A stretch of 62,744 bases of DNA from Chthoniobacterales bacterium (GTDB lineage: Bacteria; Verrucomicrobiota; Verrucomicrobiia; Chthoniobacterales; UBA6821), in NCBI GenBank assembly GCA_026461395.1, contig JAPJNA010000046.1:1-62744 (forward strand), written 5' to 3'. The notes beneath the pieces were generated by a model that worked only from the letters and a program-made list of their open reading frames with translations, had not been told where the DNA came from and ran no database searches. Positions 32,545 through 40,301 of the stretch are shown here, one piece after another. Position 1 is the stretch's first letter, and every line of letters starts with the position of its first letter. The position numbers were made by a program, and so were the translations under genes.

Positions 32545-34053
32545 ATGCTCACTGGAAAGCCGACATCCCGAAAAAAGATCAAGCGATTCTTTCTCCTGAT
32601 CCTAACGCTGGTCCTCATCATCGGCGGTCTCTCGGTTTATTCTGCATGGAGATCTTGCCTACTGAAGACAGAGGATCAGATGAAGCGGGATGCCTCCGCA
32701 GTCTCACTTCTGGTTAATAACTCGCTGGAGTCCGGCCTCAAGATCCTCAGGCTTACAGAACCGAGAATCACAGGGAAAATCCTACACGGCAAAGATGCTT
32801 GGAAAAATCCGGAGTTAAGCGCGGTGCTGAGTTCCTGCATGGAAGAGTTCGGTCTGACCTCCAGCAATGATCAGTTGGGCTTCCTGATCCTGCTTGATGC
32901 GTCGGGATATCTGATCGCCAGAAGCGGGGAAGATCCCCACAGGAAGTTGGATTTCTCCGACCGCTACTTCTTCACGGATCTCAGGGATAATCCTTCCAAG
33001 CAATTCACGGCAAGCTCCCTACGGATTTCCGAAACAACGGGGTCGCCAGCCTTTCATATCGCTATTCCACTCAGGAACTCTAAGAGCTCTCCAAAGCCCC
33101 TCCTCGGTGTTCTTTCCCTACAAATCGACGCGGAAAAGATAGACCGTGAGCTTGAGAAAATCGTGCAGAACCCTGGGGAGCGAATCGTGATGATGATGTC
33201 CAATGGAATGACCATCTTCCAATACCCACTACCACCCCTTCCCCAGGCGACAGATCTCTTGGAGAACAGTCGTGTGATTCAGGGACCGATGGCAAGCCAT
33301 GTGATGCAAGGAGGGGGAGCGTTTCTTGGATCCGTTGGCAATATTGCGGCTAGGAGCCATGTGATCACACTCCCCCACGACAAATTCGGACTATCCACTT
33401 CCGTGCTGATACCCCGCCAGAGTATCGCAACGGCTTTTTGGAGTGTGAACTCACACCTGCTCTACCTGACCGTGTTAACGATTCTGTTAATAGGACTTTT
33501 TTACATAGGGGTTTGCTCGCAGACGCGAAACCTCGAGAAGGCTATCTTCGATTCCAAGACGGATAGTAACACGGGTCTTTGGAACCGTAGGCACCTTGAG
33601 GAAGAACTTACCCGTTTACTCTCCCAAGCGCTCCGTACCAATTCGCCACTCAGTGTGCTCTTCATCGATATTGATCATTTCAAATCCTTCAACGACACCA
33701 ATGGACACGATCTGGGCGACAAGGTGCTCAACGCAGTCGCCCAATGCATCACCAATATGGCAAAACGCCCTCTGGACTGCAGTTGCCGCTGGGGCGGTGA
33801 GGAGTTCGTGATGGTGTTGCCGGAAACGAGTCCCGAGGATGCCGTGAAAATCTCTAATCAATTGATGGCGATGGTTGGACGGATTGAGATAGGCCAATTG
33901 TCTAAGATCCCGAATCACGCGATCACCATCAGCGTCGGTATTGCCAGCACCGCCCTCTCCCCTGATGCGACACCCGATGAACTGATTGTGATTGCGGATC
34001 ATGCGATGCTCCGAGCCAAGGAGGAAGGTCGAAACCGGGTCGTTCTGGCTTAG
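32545..34053 (+). CDS. Membrane diguanylate cyclase with dCache sensor, copy 2
   Basis: A 502-residue paralogue of the preceding cyclase with the same plan: helix at about 14-33, periplasmic Cache region (about 35-305; LGFLILLDASGYLIARSG, DRYFFTDLRDNPSKQF), helix at about 308-327, GGDEF about 335-500. GGEEF is at 417-421 with RPLD five residues upstream, so an active, product-inhibited cyclase is expected. The sensor halves have diverged more than the catalytic halves, suggesting different ligands. It begins at ATG 32545 with no clear Shine-Dalgarno site. A repeat copy follows its stop. Confidence 0.92.
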   Translation: MLTGKPTSRKKIKRFFLLILTLVLIIGGLSVYSAWRSCLLKTEDQMKRDASAVSLLVNNSLESGLKILRLTEPRITGKILHGKDAWKNPELSAVLSSCMEEFGLTSSNDQLGFLILLDASGYLIARSGEDPHRKLDFSDRYFFTDLRDNPSKQFTASSLRISETTGSPAFHIAIPLRNSKSSPKPLLGVLSLQIDAEKIDRELEKIVQNPGERIVMMMSNGMTIFQYPLPPLPQATDLLENSRVIQGPMASHVMQGGGAFLGSVGNIAARSHVITLPHDKFGLSTSVLIPRQSIATAFWSVNSHLLYLTVLTILLIGLFYIGVCSQTRNLEKAIFDSKTDSNTGLWNRRHLEEELTRLLSQALRTNSPLSVLFIDIDHFKSFNDTNGHDLGDKVLNAVAQCITNMAKRPLDCSCRWGGEEFVMVLPETSPEDAVKISNQLMAMVGRIEIGQLSKIPNHAITISVGIASTALSPDATPDELIVIADHAMLRAKEEGRNRVVLA

Positions 34054-34065
34054 CGGCCACAAGAT

Positions 34066-34098
34066 TTTCCCGCAGAGGCGCTGAGACGTTGAGGAAAA
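34066..34098. repeat. CGCAGAGG-family repeat, single copy
   Basis: TTTCCCGCAGAGGCGCTGAG begins 13 bases after the cyclase stop. No inverted partner lies nearby. Confidence 0.7.
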
Positions 34099-34185
34099 AT
34101 TTCATAAGATTGTCCGGTTAGACGTTCTTGGAACTAAGCGTTTCTACCAATTGAGGGATCGGGAGACCGGGGTGATCCTCTCCCT

Positions 34186-34923
34186 ATGAACCACACTCAG
34201 TATGACTCTGGAAATTCTGGCGTCTTGGAGGAATTCACCAGAACGGCTCATGTCCCCATCTTGGGCAATGGCAATTCCCTGATCGCAGACTGGACGATGC
34301 CAGCTAATGCAAGGGGTGTTGTCCTCTTTGCCCACGGTAGCGGAAGCGGCAGGCAGAGCTCACGCAATAGGGCCGTCGCTAGGTATCTGGTCAGTCGGAG
34401 CATAGGCACCTTCTTGATGGATCTCCTGAGCATTGAGGAGGAGAGGATCGACAATGTGACCCGTCATCTCCGCTTCGACATTCCCTTGCTCGCCAAGCGA
34501 CTCGAGTTGGCAACTCACTGGATACGCTCTCAACCCGAGTCGAGGGATCTGCCCCTCGGTTACTTCGGTGCAAGCACCGGTGCGGCGGCCGCACTCGTGG
34601 CCGCGGCAAAACTGCAGGATGAGATATCAGCTGTCGTCTCTCGCGGGGGGCGCCCCGACTTGGCCGGCAGCGCCTTGGCAGACGTCACCGCCCCCACACT
34701 GCTGATCGTGGGAGGAAGGGACCCTGAGGTCGAAGACCTCAATAGACAAGCTCTGGCACGCCTCACATGCAATAGGAAGCTCTCGATTGTCCCAGGGGCC
34801 ACACACCTCTTCGAGGAATCGGGTACCCTCGATCAGGTGCAGCTCCTGGCGGCCAATTGGTTTCTGAAACAATTCCCCGTTCCGGAACCGATAACCATGA
34901 ATAAGGGAGGAGATTTCCGATGA
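34186..34923 (+). CDS. Alpha/beta hydrolase (dienelactone-hydrolase-like)
   Basis: A 245-residue soluble hydrolase. The oxyanion region is VLFAHGSGSGRQSSRN near residue 45, the nucleophile elbow is GASTG (Ser near residue 127), the acid is probably Asp in VGGRDPEVED and the base His in GATHLFEE. There is no signal peptide. It opens a tight three-gene operon: its stop overlaps the phosphoribosyltransferase start by ATGA. The same trio, sometimes fused, occurs in other bacteria, and in mycobacteria the transferase and esterase parts are joined in Rv2030c. The substrate is unknown. Confidence 0.85.
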   Translation: MNHTQYDSGNSGVLEEFTRTAHVPILGNGNSLIADWTMPANARGVVLFAHGSGSGRQSSRNRAVARYLVSRSIGTFLMDLLSIEEERIDNVTRHLRFDIPLLAKRLELATHWIRSQPESRDLPLGYFGASTGAAAALVAAAKLQDEISAVVSRGGRPDLAGSALADVTAPTLLIVGGRDPEVEDLNRQALARLTCNRKLSIVPGATHLFEESGTLDQVQLLAANWFLKQFPVPEPITMNKGGDFR

Positions 34924-35591
34924 TGCGATTCAACGACAGAAAGGAGGCGGGCCAACTGCTCTCACTGGAGCTGGCACGATACAAGGATGGTAGAGACGTG
35001 CTCGTACTCGCACTGCCACGAGGAGGAGTTCCGGTGGCTCATGAGATCGCTTCGGTACTTCATTGCCCACTCGATGTGCTCGTGGTGAGGAAACTGGGTG
35101 TTCCGGGACACGAAGAGATGGCTATGGGGGCTATCGCAACAGGCGGAATCCGCCTGATTAACCCGGATATTGTCTCCGCACTCGGAATCTCTCCTGAAGC
35201 CGTCGAGGATGTCGAGCGCAAGGAGGAGGCGGAGCTATTTCGCCGTGAGAGAAGCTATCGTGGAAATCGCGGCCCGCTCGACACAAGGAACAAGACAATC
35301 ATCTTGGTCGATGACGGCATCGCAACGGGAGCGACCATGCAGGCGGCGATTGCCTCTCTGAGGCAGCGTCGTGTCAGGAAGATCATCGTGGCTTCTCCAG
35401 TTGCTCCTCGTTCGGTGGTCTTATCACTCCGTCGCGTGGCTGACGATGTGGTCACGATGTTGAATCCGGAAGACTTCGGCGGAGTGGGACGTTGGTATGA
35501 GGATTTCTCCCAAACCTCCGATGAGGAAGTGCAGCAGCTTCTAGAGGCCGACCATGAGGTCTCCCTAACCACACACCTCCATGAAAACTGA
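34920..35591 (+). CDS. Phosphoribosyltransferase domain protein
   Basis: A 223-residue type I PRTase. The PRPP loop VDDGIATGATM is near residue 125 and the flexible-loop region LALPRGGVPVAHEIA near residue 30. It is not one of the standard purine or pyrimidine salvage enzymes by length or hood sequence, and belongs to the group found beside erythromycin-esterase homologues. GGAGGAG (about 34905-34912) gives a strong Shine-Dalgarno site for ATG 34920. It overlaps the hydrolase at its start and the esterase by 11 bases at its end, implying coupled translation. Confidence 0.88.
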   Translation: MMRFNDRKEAGQLLSLELARYKDGRDVLVLALPRGGVPVAHEIASVLHCPLDVLVVRKLGVPGHEEMAMGAIATGGIRLINPDIVSALGISPEAVEDVERKEEAELFRRERSYRGNRGPLDTRNKTIILVDDGIATGATMQAAIASLRQRRVRKIIVASPVAPRSVVLSLRRVADDVVTMLNPEDFGGVGRWYEDFSQTSDEEVQQLLEADHEVSLTTHLHEN

Positions 35592-36936
35592 GACTGAGAT
35601 CCTACGGAAATCGGTGATTCCCCTCACCGGAGGCCCCGCTGATTTCGACCCGCTGATCGAACGGTCACGGAACAAGCGGGTAGTACTTCTGGGCGAGGCT
35701 TCCCATGGAACCCATGAGTTCTACAAAATTCGCGCCGAGATCACGAAACGACTGATCCGTGATCTGGGATTCAATGCGGTCGCTGTGGAGGGTGACTGGC
35801 CGGACGCTTATCGAGTGAACTGCTTTGTGCAGGGAATAGGAGGCGATTCGGAGGCAATCGATGCGCTGGGAGGATTCAAACGCTTCCCCCAATGGATGTG
35901 GCGCAATACCGATGTCCTCGATTTCATTGGTTGGCTCAGGAACTGGAATGAATCTGTTGAGGACTACCACCGAAAGGGACATCATGACGGGAAATTCGCA
36001 ACGGGTTTTTTCGGTCTGGATCTCTACAGTCTGAACGCCTCGATGAAGGCTGTGGTTGATTCCCTCCAAGAGATCGACCCGGCCTCAGCGAAGCGAGTAG
36101 CCACGCATTACTCATGCTTCGACCATTATGACAGCGACACTCAGCGCTACGGACTTCTGGCCGGCTCTGGGATGTCCGAGAGCTGCAGGCAGCAGGTAAT
36201 TGCTGCGATTGCTGAACTCCATGTACACAGGGATTCCTATCTGGGGCGAGACGGCACACGTGCAGCGGATGATTTCTTCGATACCGATCAGAATGCACGT
36301 CTGGTCCATGACGCGGAGGAGTACTACCGGACGATGTTCCGCCACGATGTCTCCTCATGGAATCTTCGGGATCGTCACATGATGCAGACGCTACTGCTCC
36401 TGATGCACCATCTCAAACAGACACGACTCAGGGCGAAGGTGGTAGTCTGGGCCCACAATTCACATCTCGGCAATGCCTCTGCCACCTCGATGAAGCAACG
36501 AGGGGAGTTCAACATCGGCCAGCTTGTCCGGGATCATTTTCAAGAGGAGGCGCTCGCCGTGGGATTCACGACGCATCACGGAACGGTCACTGCTTCCTCA
36601 GACTGGGATGGAGCAGCAGAATGTAAGCGTGTCAGACCGGCTCTCCCGGACAGCTACGAAGAATTCTTTCACGAAACGGGGGTCCCCAACTTCTGGCTCG
36701 ATTGTCACGCCGATCCGAAAGTCGAACAGATCTTGAGGAATCCACGTCTGGAGCGTGCCATCGGGGTGATTTACCGGCCCGATACAGAGCGACAGAGCCA
36801 CTACTTCAGGTCGACGCTTCCCGATCAGTTCGACGCCATCCTTCACTACGACGAGACCAGGGCGGTGGAGCCGTTGGAACGCACCGTGGAATGGACTGCA
36901 GGTGAAGTCGACGAAACCTACCCCAGCGGGCTTTAG
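35581..36936 (+). CDS. Erythromycin esterase family protein
   Basis: A 451-residue protein of the EreA/ChaN-like family (PF05139). Conserved stretches are VVLLGEASHGTHEFYKIRAEITKRLI near residue 33 (with the catalytic His of SHG), VAVEGDWPDAYRVN, and VVWAHNSHLGNA near residue 290. Only some family members hydrolyse macrolides; context with a PRTase and hydrolase points to a housekeeping or stress function. It begins inside the PRTase gene. Its stop abuts the left direct repeat of the element at 36937-37107. Confidence 0.88.
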   Translation: MKTETEILRKSVIPLTGGPADFDPLIERSRNKRVVLLGEASHGTHEFYKIRAEITKRLIRDLGFNAVAVEGDWPDAYRVNCFVQGIGGDSEAIDALGGFKRFPQWMWRNTDVLDFIGWLRNWNESVEDYHRKGHHDGKFATGFFGLDLYSLNASMKAVVDSLQEIDPASAKRVATHYSCFDHYDSDTQRYGLLAGSGMSESCRQQVIAAIAELHVHRDSYLGRDGTRAADDFFDTDQNARLVHDAEEYYRTMFRHDVSSWNLRDRHMMQTLLLLMHHLKQTRLRAKVVVWAHNSHLGNASATSMKQRGEFNIGQLVRDHFQEEALAVGFTTHHGTVTASSDWDGAAECKRVRPALPDSYEEFFHETGVPNFWLDCHADPKVEQILRNPRLERAIGVIYRPDTERQSHYFRSTLPDQFDAILHYDETRAVEPLERTVEWTAGEVDETYPSGL

Positions 36937-37107
36937 TCCTAAGTTTTCCCGCAGAGGCGTAGAGGCGTGGAGGAGGATGACAGATGAATAAGATCTGTGT
37001 TGGTCTTGGTAAGGAGACCCCGAAGAAACCCAATCTCTACAAAATCATTTTCCCTCCTAATTCCTTTCTCCGCGCCTCTGCGCCTCTGCGGGAGTAATTC
37101 CTAAGTT
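36937..37107. mobile_element. MITE-like palindromic element with 9-bp direct repeats
   Basis: TCCTAAGTT occurs at 36937-36945 and again at 37099-37107. Between them lie inverted arms: CCCGCAGAGGCG and continuation at about 36948-36975, and its complement ending CGCCTCTGCGGGAG at about 37066-37094. The 150-base interior has no coding potential. Inverted ends with a flanking direct repeat are what a non-autonomous transposed element leaves. It sits between convergent genes, directly behind the esterase stop codon. Confidence 0.6.
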
Positions 37108-37224
37108 ACCTGAATTCCACATCCATCATCCCATTTATCCCCTTCATCCCTGTAAAATCATTTCAGCTCTCCGCGATTGCTAGCCCGGCCGTTGCTTCGC
37201 AACCGTGACGGCTGCGGGATTACT
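37108..37224. other. Spacer between the palindromic element and the TerC gene
   Basis: Contains wordy low-complexity text (CATCATCCCATTTATCCCC, CTTCATCCC) near 37123-37150 and GCCGTTGCTTCGCAACCGTG near 37190-37207. No gene or clear terminator is visible. Confidence 0.4.
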
Positions 37225-38250
37225 TCACCCTTCTGCCACTTCTTTTTTCAATGGCAGGAGCCAGGAGAAGAATGCGGCCATGGCGAGGGCAGTAACAATG
37301 ATCCCAAGCGACCAGACTGTCGGGAAGTGACCATGGAAGTGAGGATCTAGCCAGAACATCTTCAGGCCCACAAAGCAGAGGATGAATCCCAGCCCGTACT
37401 TGAGGTAATGGAACTTGGAGGCCATTCCAGCCAGAATAAAGAACAGAGCCCGTAGCCCTAGGATCGCGAAGATATTCGACGTGAACACGATGAAGGGTTC
37501 CTTCGTGATGGCAAAGATCGCAGGGACACTGTCGACAGCGAAAACGATATCGGTGAACTCGATGAAGATCAGCGTCAGGAGCAGTGGCGTCCCGATGAGA
37601 CGGCCCGATTCCCTGATGAGGAACTTCCCATCGTGCAGACCCGGTGATATTGGCAGAAACTTCTTCAGGAGGCGGAGGAGGATATTATGAGCCGGATCAG
37701 GATGGGACTCAGGACCGAAGGCAACCTTGAGACCCGTGATAGCCAGGAAGACTCCGAAAACGAGCGGAACCCAGGAGATCTGCATTAGCACCGATCCGAG
37801 GGCGATGAAGAGGGCGCGGAAGACGATGGCTCCCAGAATGCCGTAGAAGAGGATCTTATGACGGTACTTCGGCGGGATCGCGAAGAAGTCGAAGACCACA
37901 AGGAAGATGAAGAGATTGTCGATTGAGAGGCTCTTCTCAACCAACCAACCGGAGAGAAACTCGAGACTGCACTGCTTGGCGAGAACCCTGGGGTCGTATC
38001 CGGCCAGCCTCGGATCCTGAGGAAAGACATGCAGTCCGTAGAAGTAGAGGCCTCCGCAAAAAAGCAGAGCCAAGGAAACCCAAAGAAGCAGATTGCAGAG
38101 GGCCTCCCGGTGACCTATCTCATGCTCATTCCCATTCCTGCGACGCATGTCCAGAAAGAGACTTCCAAGAATCATGAGGAGAAAGAGTCCGTAGAGCCAC
38201 CAGACGCGCTCCATGGGAAAGAGCTCTGGATGATAAGCGGCGGCGATCAT
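37225..38250 (-). CDS. TerC family integral membrane protein
   Basis: A 341-residue inner-membrane protein with about nine hydrophobic segments. The TerC signatures are SLSIDNLFIFLVVF (about residue 106) and EFTDIVFAVDSVPAIFAIT (about residue 228), each bearing the acidic residues thought to handle metal ions. It resembles the Alx/TerC manganese exporter group more than tellurite resistance proper. Its ATG overlaps the stop of the upstream CNNM gene (ATGA), so both are co-translated, which supports a metal-ion role for the pair. Confidence 0.9.
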   Translation of the reverse strand: MIAAAYHPELFPMERVWWLYGLFLLMILGSLFLDMRRRNGNEHEIGHREALCNLLLWVSLALLFCGGLYFYGLHVFPQDPRLAGYDPRVLAKQCSLEFLSGWLVEKSLSIDNLFIFLVVFDFFAIPPKYRHKILFYGILGAIVFRALFIALGSVLMQISWVPLVFGVFLAITGLKVAFGPESHPDPAHNILLRLLKKFLPISPGLHDGKFLIRESGRLIGTPLLLTLIFIEFTDIVFAVDSVPAIFAITKEPFIVFTSNIFAILGLRALFFILAGMASKFHYLKYGLGFILCFVGLKMFWLDPHFHGHFPTVWSLGIIVTALAMAAFFSWLLPLKKEVAEG

Positions 38251-39545
38251 TGGGAAACAGCCTCTTCGTCCAACGAAAGTTTATAATCACGACTGACAAG
38301 CAGCTTGTCGATGCGCTGACGGTCCATATCGACAACCTCAAAATGGAAGCCGTTCTGCTGAAACTTCTCACCCTCTTCAGGAATGTGGCCGAGATGATGC
38401 AGGACAAACCCGCCGATCGTCTGATACCTATTAGCCTCCAACTCTTCATCGGATAACTCCAACGAGATAGCTAAGGCTGTCTCCTCAAAATCGAGCTGGG
38501 CATCGATAAGCCAGCTCTCATCCTCGCGCGTGATGATCTCGGGATAGTTCTGGCGGACACCGCGCTCGGGCAATCTGCCGACGATGGCCTCGACCACGTC
38601 CTTGAGCGTGACCATACCCTCGACAACACCGAATTCATCAACGACGAGAGCGACATGACGGCGGGTGTTCCTGAACTCCTCGATAAGGCGCGGGGCCATC
38701 ATGGTGGAAGGGACAAAGAGCGGTGGATTCAGCACGTCAGCGAGTTTCACTGAGCCGGTAAGCGAGAGGTTGGCCCAGAGGGATTTCACAGAAACAATGC
38801 CTCGGATATTGTCAGGAGTCCCCTGGAAGACGGGGTAGTCGGAGTGACCGGCCCCGGCGATCCGACGCCAGTTTACTTCGTTCGTGTCATCAAGATCGAG
38901 CCATGCAACCCGGGAACGAGGGGTCATGAGTTCAGACGCAGACTGCTCGTCAAGATCGAGCACCCCCTCGACCATCTCCTTCTCGGCAGGGTCAAAGGCG
39001 CCACTCTCCAAACCCTCGTCCATCATCTGCAGGACCTCATCCTCGGTCTGCTCGGCGGTGCGACGTGGATCGAGATGTAATAACTTGAGTGTTGAGGCGA
39101 CAAAAGCCCAACCCAACTCAGCCAACGGATCGATCCAAACAGTCGTCCAACGAGCCAGACGAGAGAGGGCCCGGATCGGTAGGGAGGTATGAAGCGATTC
39201 CCCGATAGCTCTCGGAAGCAATATCCCAAAGAGCAGGATCAGAAAGGAAATCACCGTCGTGACAATCCCGATCCAGGCAGGGAGGAGCATCACCCTACCC
39301 TCATGATCAAGGATCAGGAGATCCTGAGCGGCAAGAACCGAGGCCAAGGTAAAAAGAAACACCGAGGCCAGGCGCAACCCTGGACGGGGACGCGATCTTG
39401 CATCCACATAGGAGGTCACTGAATCGGCATCGCCGCGGCGCTTTAGCAGGACCACATCGGCCATCACGCAGATCCCACCCAGAAGGATAAGGACAAGCGG
39501 CAACAAGCACATCAGCACGTAATCCACGGTATCGACGGTATTCAT
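38247..39545 (-). CDS. CNNM/HlyC-CorC family transporter (hemolysin-like)
   Basis: A 432-residue membrane protein. A DUF21/CNNM membrane domain with three to four helices (about 7-150) precedes a CBS pair (about 200-330; MTPRSRVAWLDLDDT, VVDEFGVVEGMVTLKDVVEAIVG) and a C-terminal CorC/HlyC domain (about 345-425, QTIGGFVLHHLGHIPEEGEKF). Homologues move or sense Mg2+ and related divalent ions. It is the middle gene of a minus-strand trio, 8 bases after the HAD gene and overlapping TerC. Confidence 0.9.
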   Translation of the reverse strand: MNTVDTVDYVLMCLLPLVLILLGGICVMADVVLLKRRGDADSVTSYVDARSRPRPGLRLASVFLFTLASVLAAQDLLILDHEGRVMLLPAWIGIVTTVISFLILLFGILLPRAIGESLHTSLPIRALSRLARWTTVWIDPLAELGWAFVASTLKLLHLDPRRTAEQTEDEVLQMMDEGLESGAFDPAEKEMVEGVLDLDEQSASELMTPRSRVAWLDLDDTNEVNWRRIAGAGHSDYPVFQGTPDNIRGIVSVKSLWANLSLTGSVKLADVLNPPLFVPSTMMAPRLIEEFRNTRRHVALVVDEFGVVEGMVTLKDVVEAIVGRLPERGVRQNYPEIITREDESWLIDAQLDFEETALAISLELSDEELEANRYQTIGGFVLHHLGHIPEEGEKFQQNGFHFEVVDMDRQRIDKLLVSRDYKLSLDEEAVSQ

Positions 39546-39553
39546 ACAAAAAA

Positions 39554-40210
39554 TCAGTTCAGCAATGCCGCAAGCTTGGAGGGGGTAACCTCCAGCAGTG
39601 TCTCAACGGCTAGATCGCACTCACCCAGTGAGGAGAGTGGGTTAGTCGTGGCCACGCCGACGACCTTCATTCCCCCGCGTCTCGCGGCTTCGATCCCCGC
39701 AAAGGCATCCTCAATGACAAGGCAGCGGTGAGTCGGAAGTCCGAGAAGATCGGCTCCCTTCAAGAAGACCTCGGGATCGGGCTTCCCATGCAGAACATCG
39801 CTACCACAGACAACCTGATCGAAAAAAGCATCCAGACCGGTGGCGGCAAAAAGGGCATCCAGATTACCCCTCGGGGTGGAAGATCCAACAGCACGTGGAA
39901 TCCCGGCCTCTTTCAGGGCAATAAGTAATTCGCGGGCACCAGGCAACACAGTGACTCCCTCGGCGGCCACAAGCTGGCGGTAGAGATCCTCCTTCCGATC
40001 TGCCAGCTCATGAACAAGAGCCAGCTCGTCCCCCCATCCTAGGGCCGGTATGATCACTTCGTTCTTCTTGCCAAACCCAGCTTTGAAATGTCCTTCGGGC
40101 AGAATAAGTCCCCGTTCAGAGGCCAAAAGCTCCCAAGAACGCTCATGCTGAGAGGAGGAATCGATCACGACACCATCCCAGTCAAAAAGAACACCCCAAG
40201 GATTAGACAT
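39554..40210 (-). CDS. HAD-superfamily phosphatase, beta-phosphoglucomutase-like
   Basis: A 218-residue cytoplasmic HAD enzyme. Motif I is FDWDGVVIDS (nucleophile Asp near residue 9 and acid/base Asp two on), a four-helix cap follows, motif II is GSSTPRG, motif III uses the Lys of GKPDPE, and motif IV is VIEDAFAGIEAA. The cap and motif set match the beta-phosphoglucomutase/phosphoglycolate phosphatase subgroup; the sugar phosphate is not determined. It opens the minus-strand operon with the CNNM and TerC genes. Confidence 0.88.
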   Translation of the reverse strand: MSNPWGVLFDWDGVVIDSSSQHERSWELLASERGLILPEGHFKAGFGKKNEVIIPALGWGDELALVHELADRKEDLYRQLVAAEGVTVLPGARELLIALKEAGIPRAVGSSTPRGNLDALFAATGLDAFFDQVVCGSDVLHGKPDPEVFLKGADLLGLPTHRCLVIEDAFAGIEAARRGGMKVVGVATTNPLSSLGECDLAVETLLEVTPSKLAALLN

Positions 40211-40301
40211 TGGTTAAATAATGAGGGATTCGTAAGGGTGCGGCAACGTCATTCTCGAAGGGTTGCACTCCTCAGATGCTTAGGCGAGTCTCTCCCATCA
40301 C

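Noticed and set aside
34920-36936. Macrolide resistance locus
   Set aside because: The erythromycin-esterase family is broad, and the linked PRTase and hydrolase argue for a housekeeping or stress role; there are no resistance-island signs.
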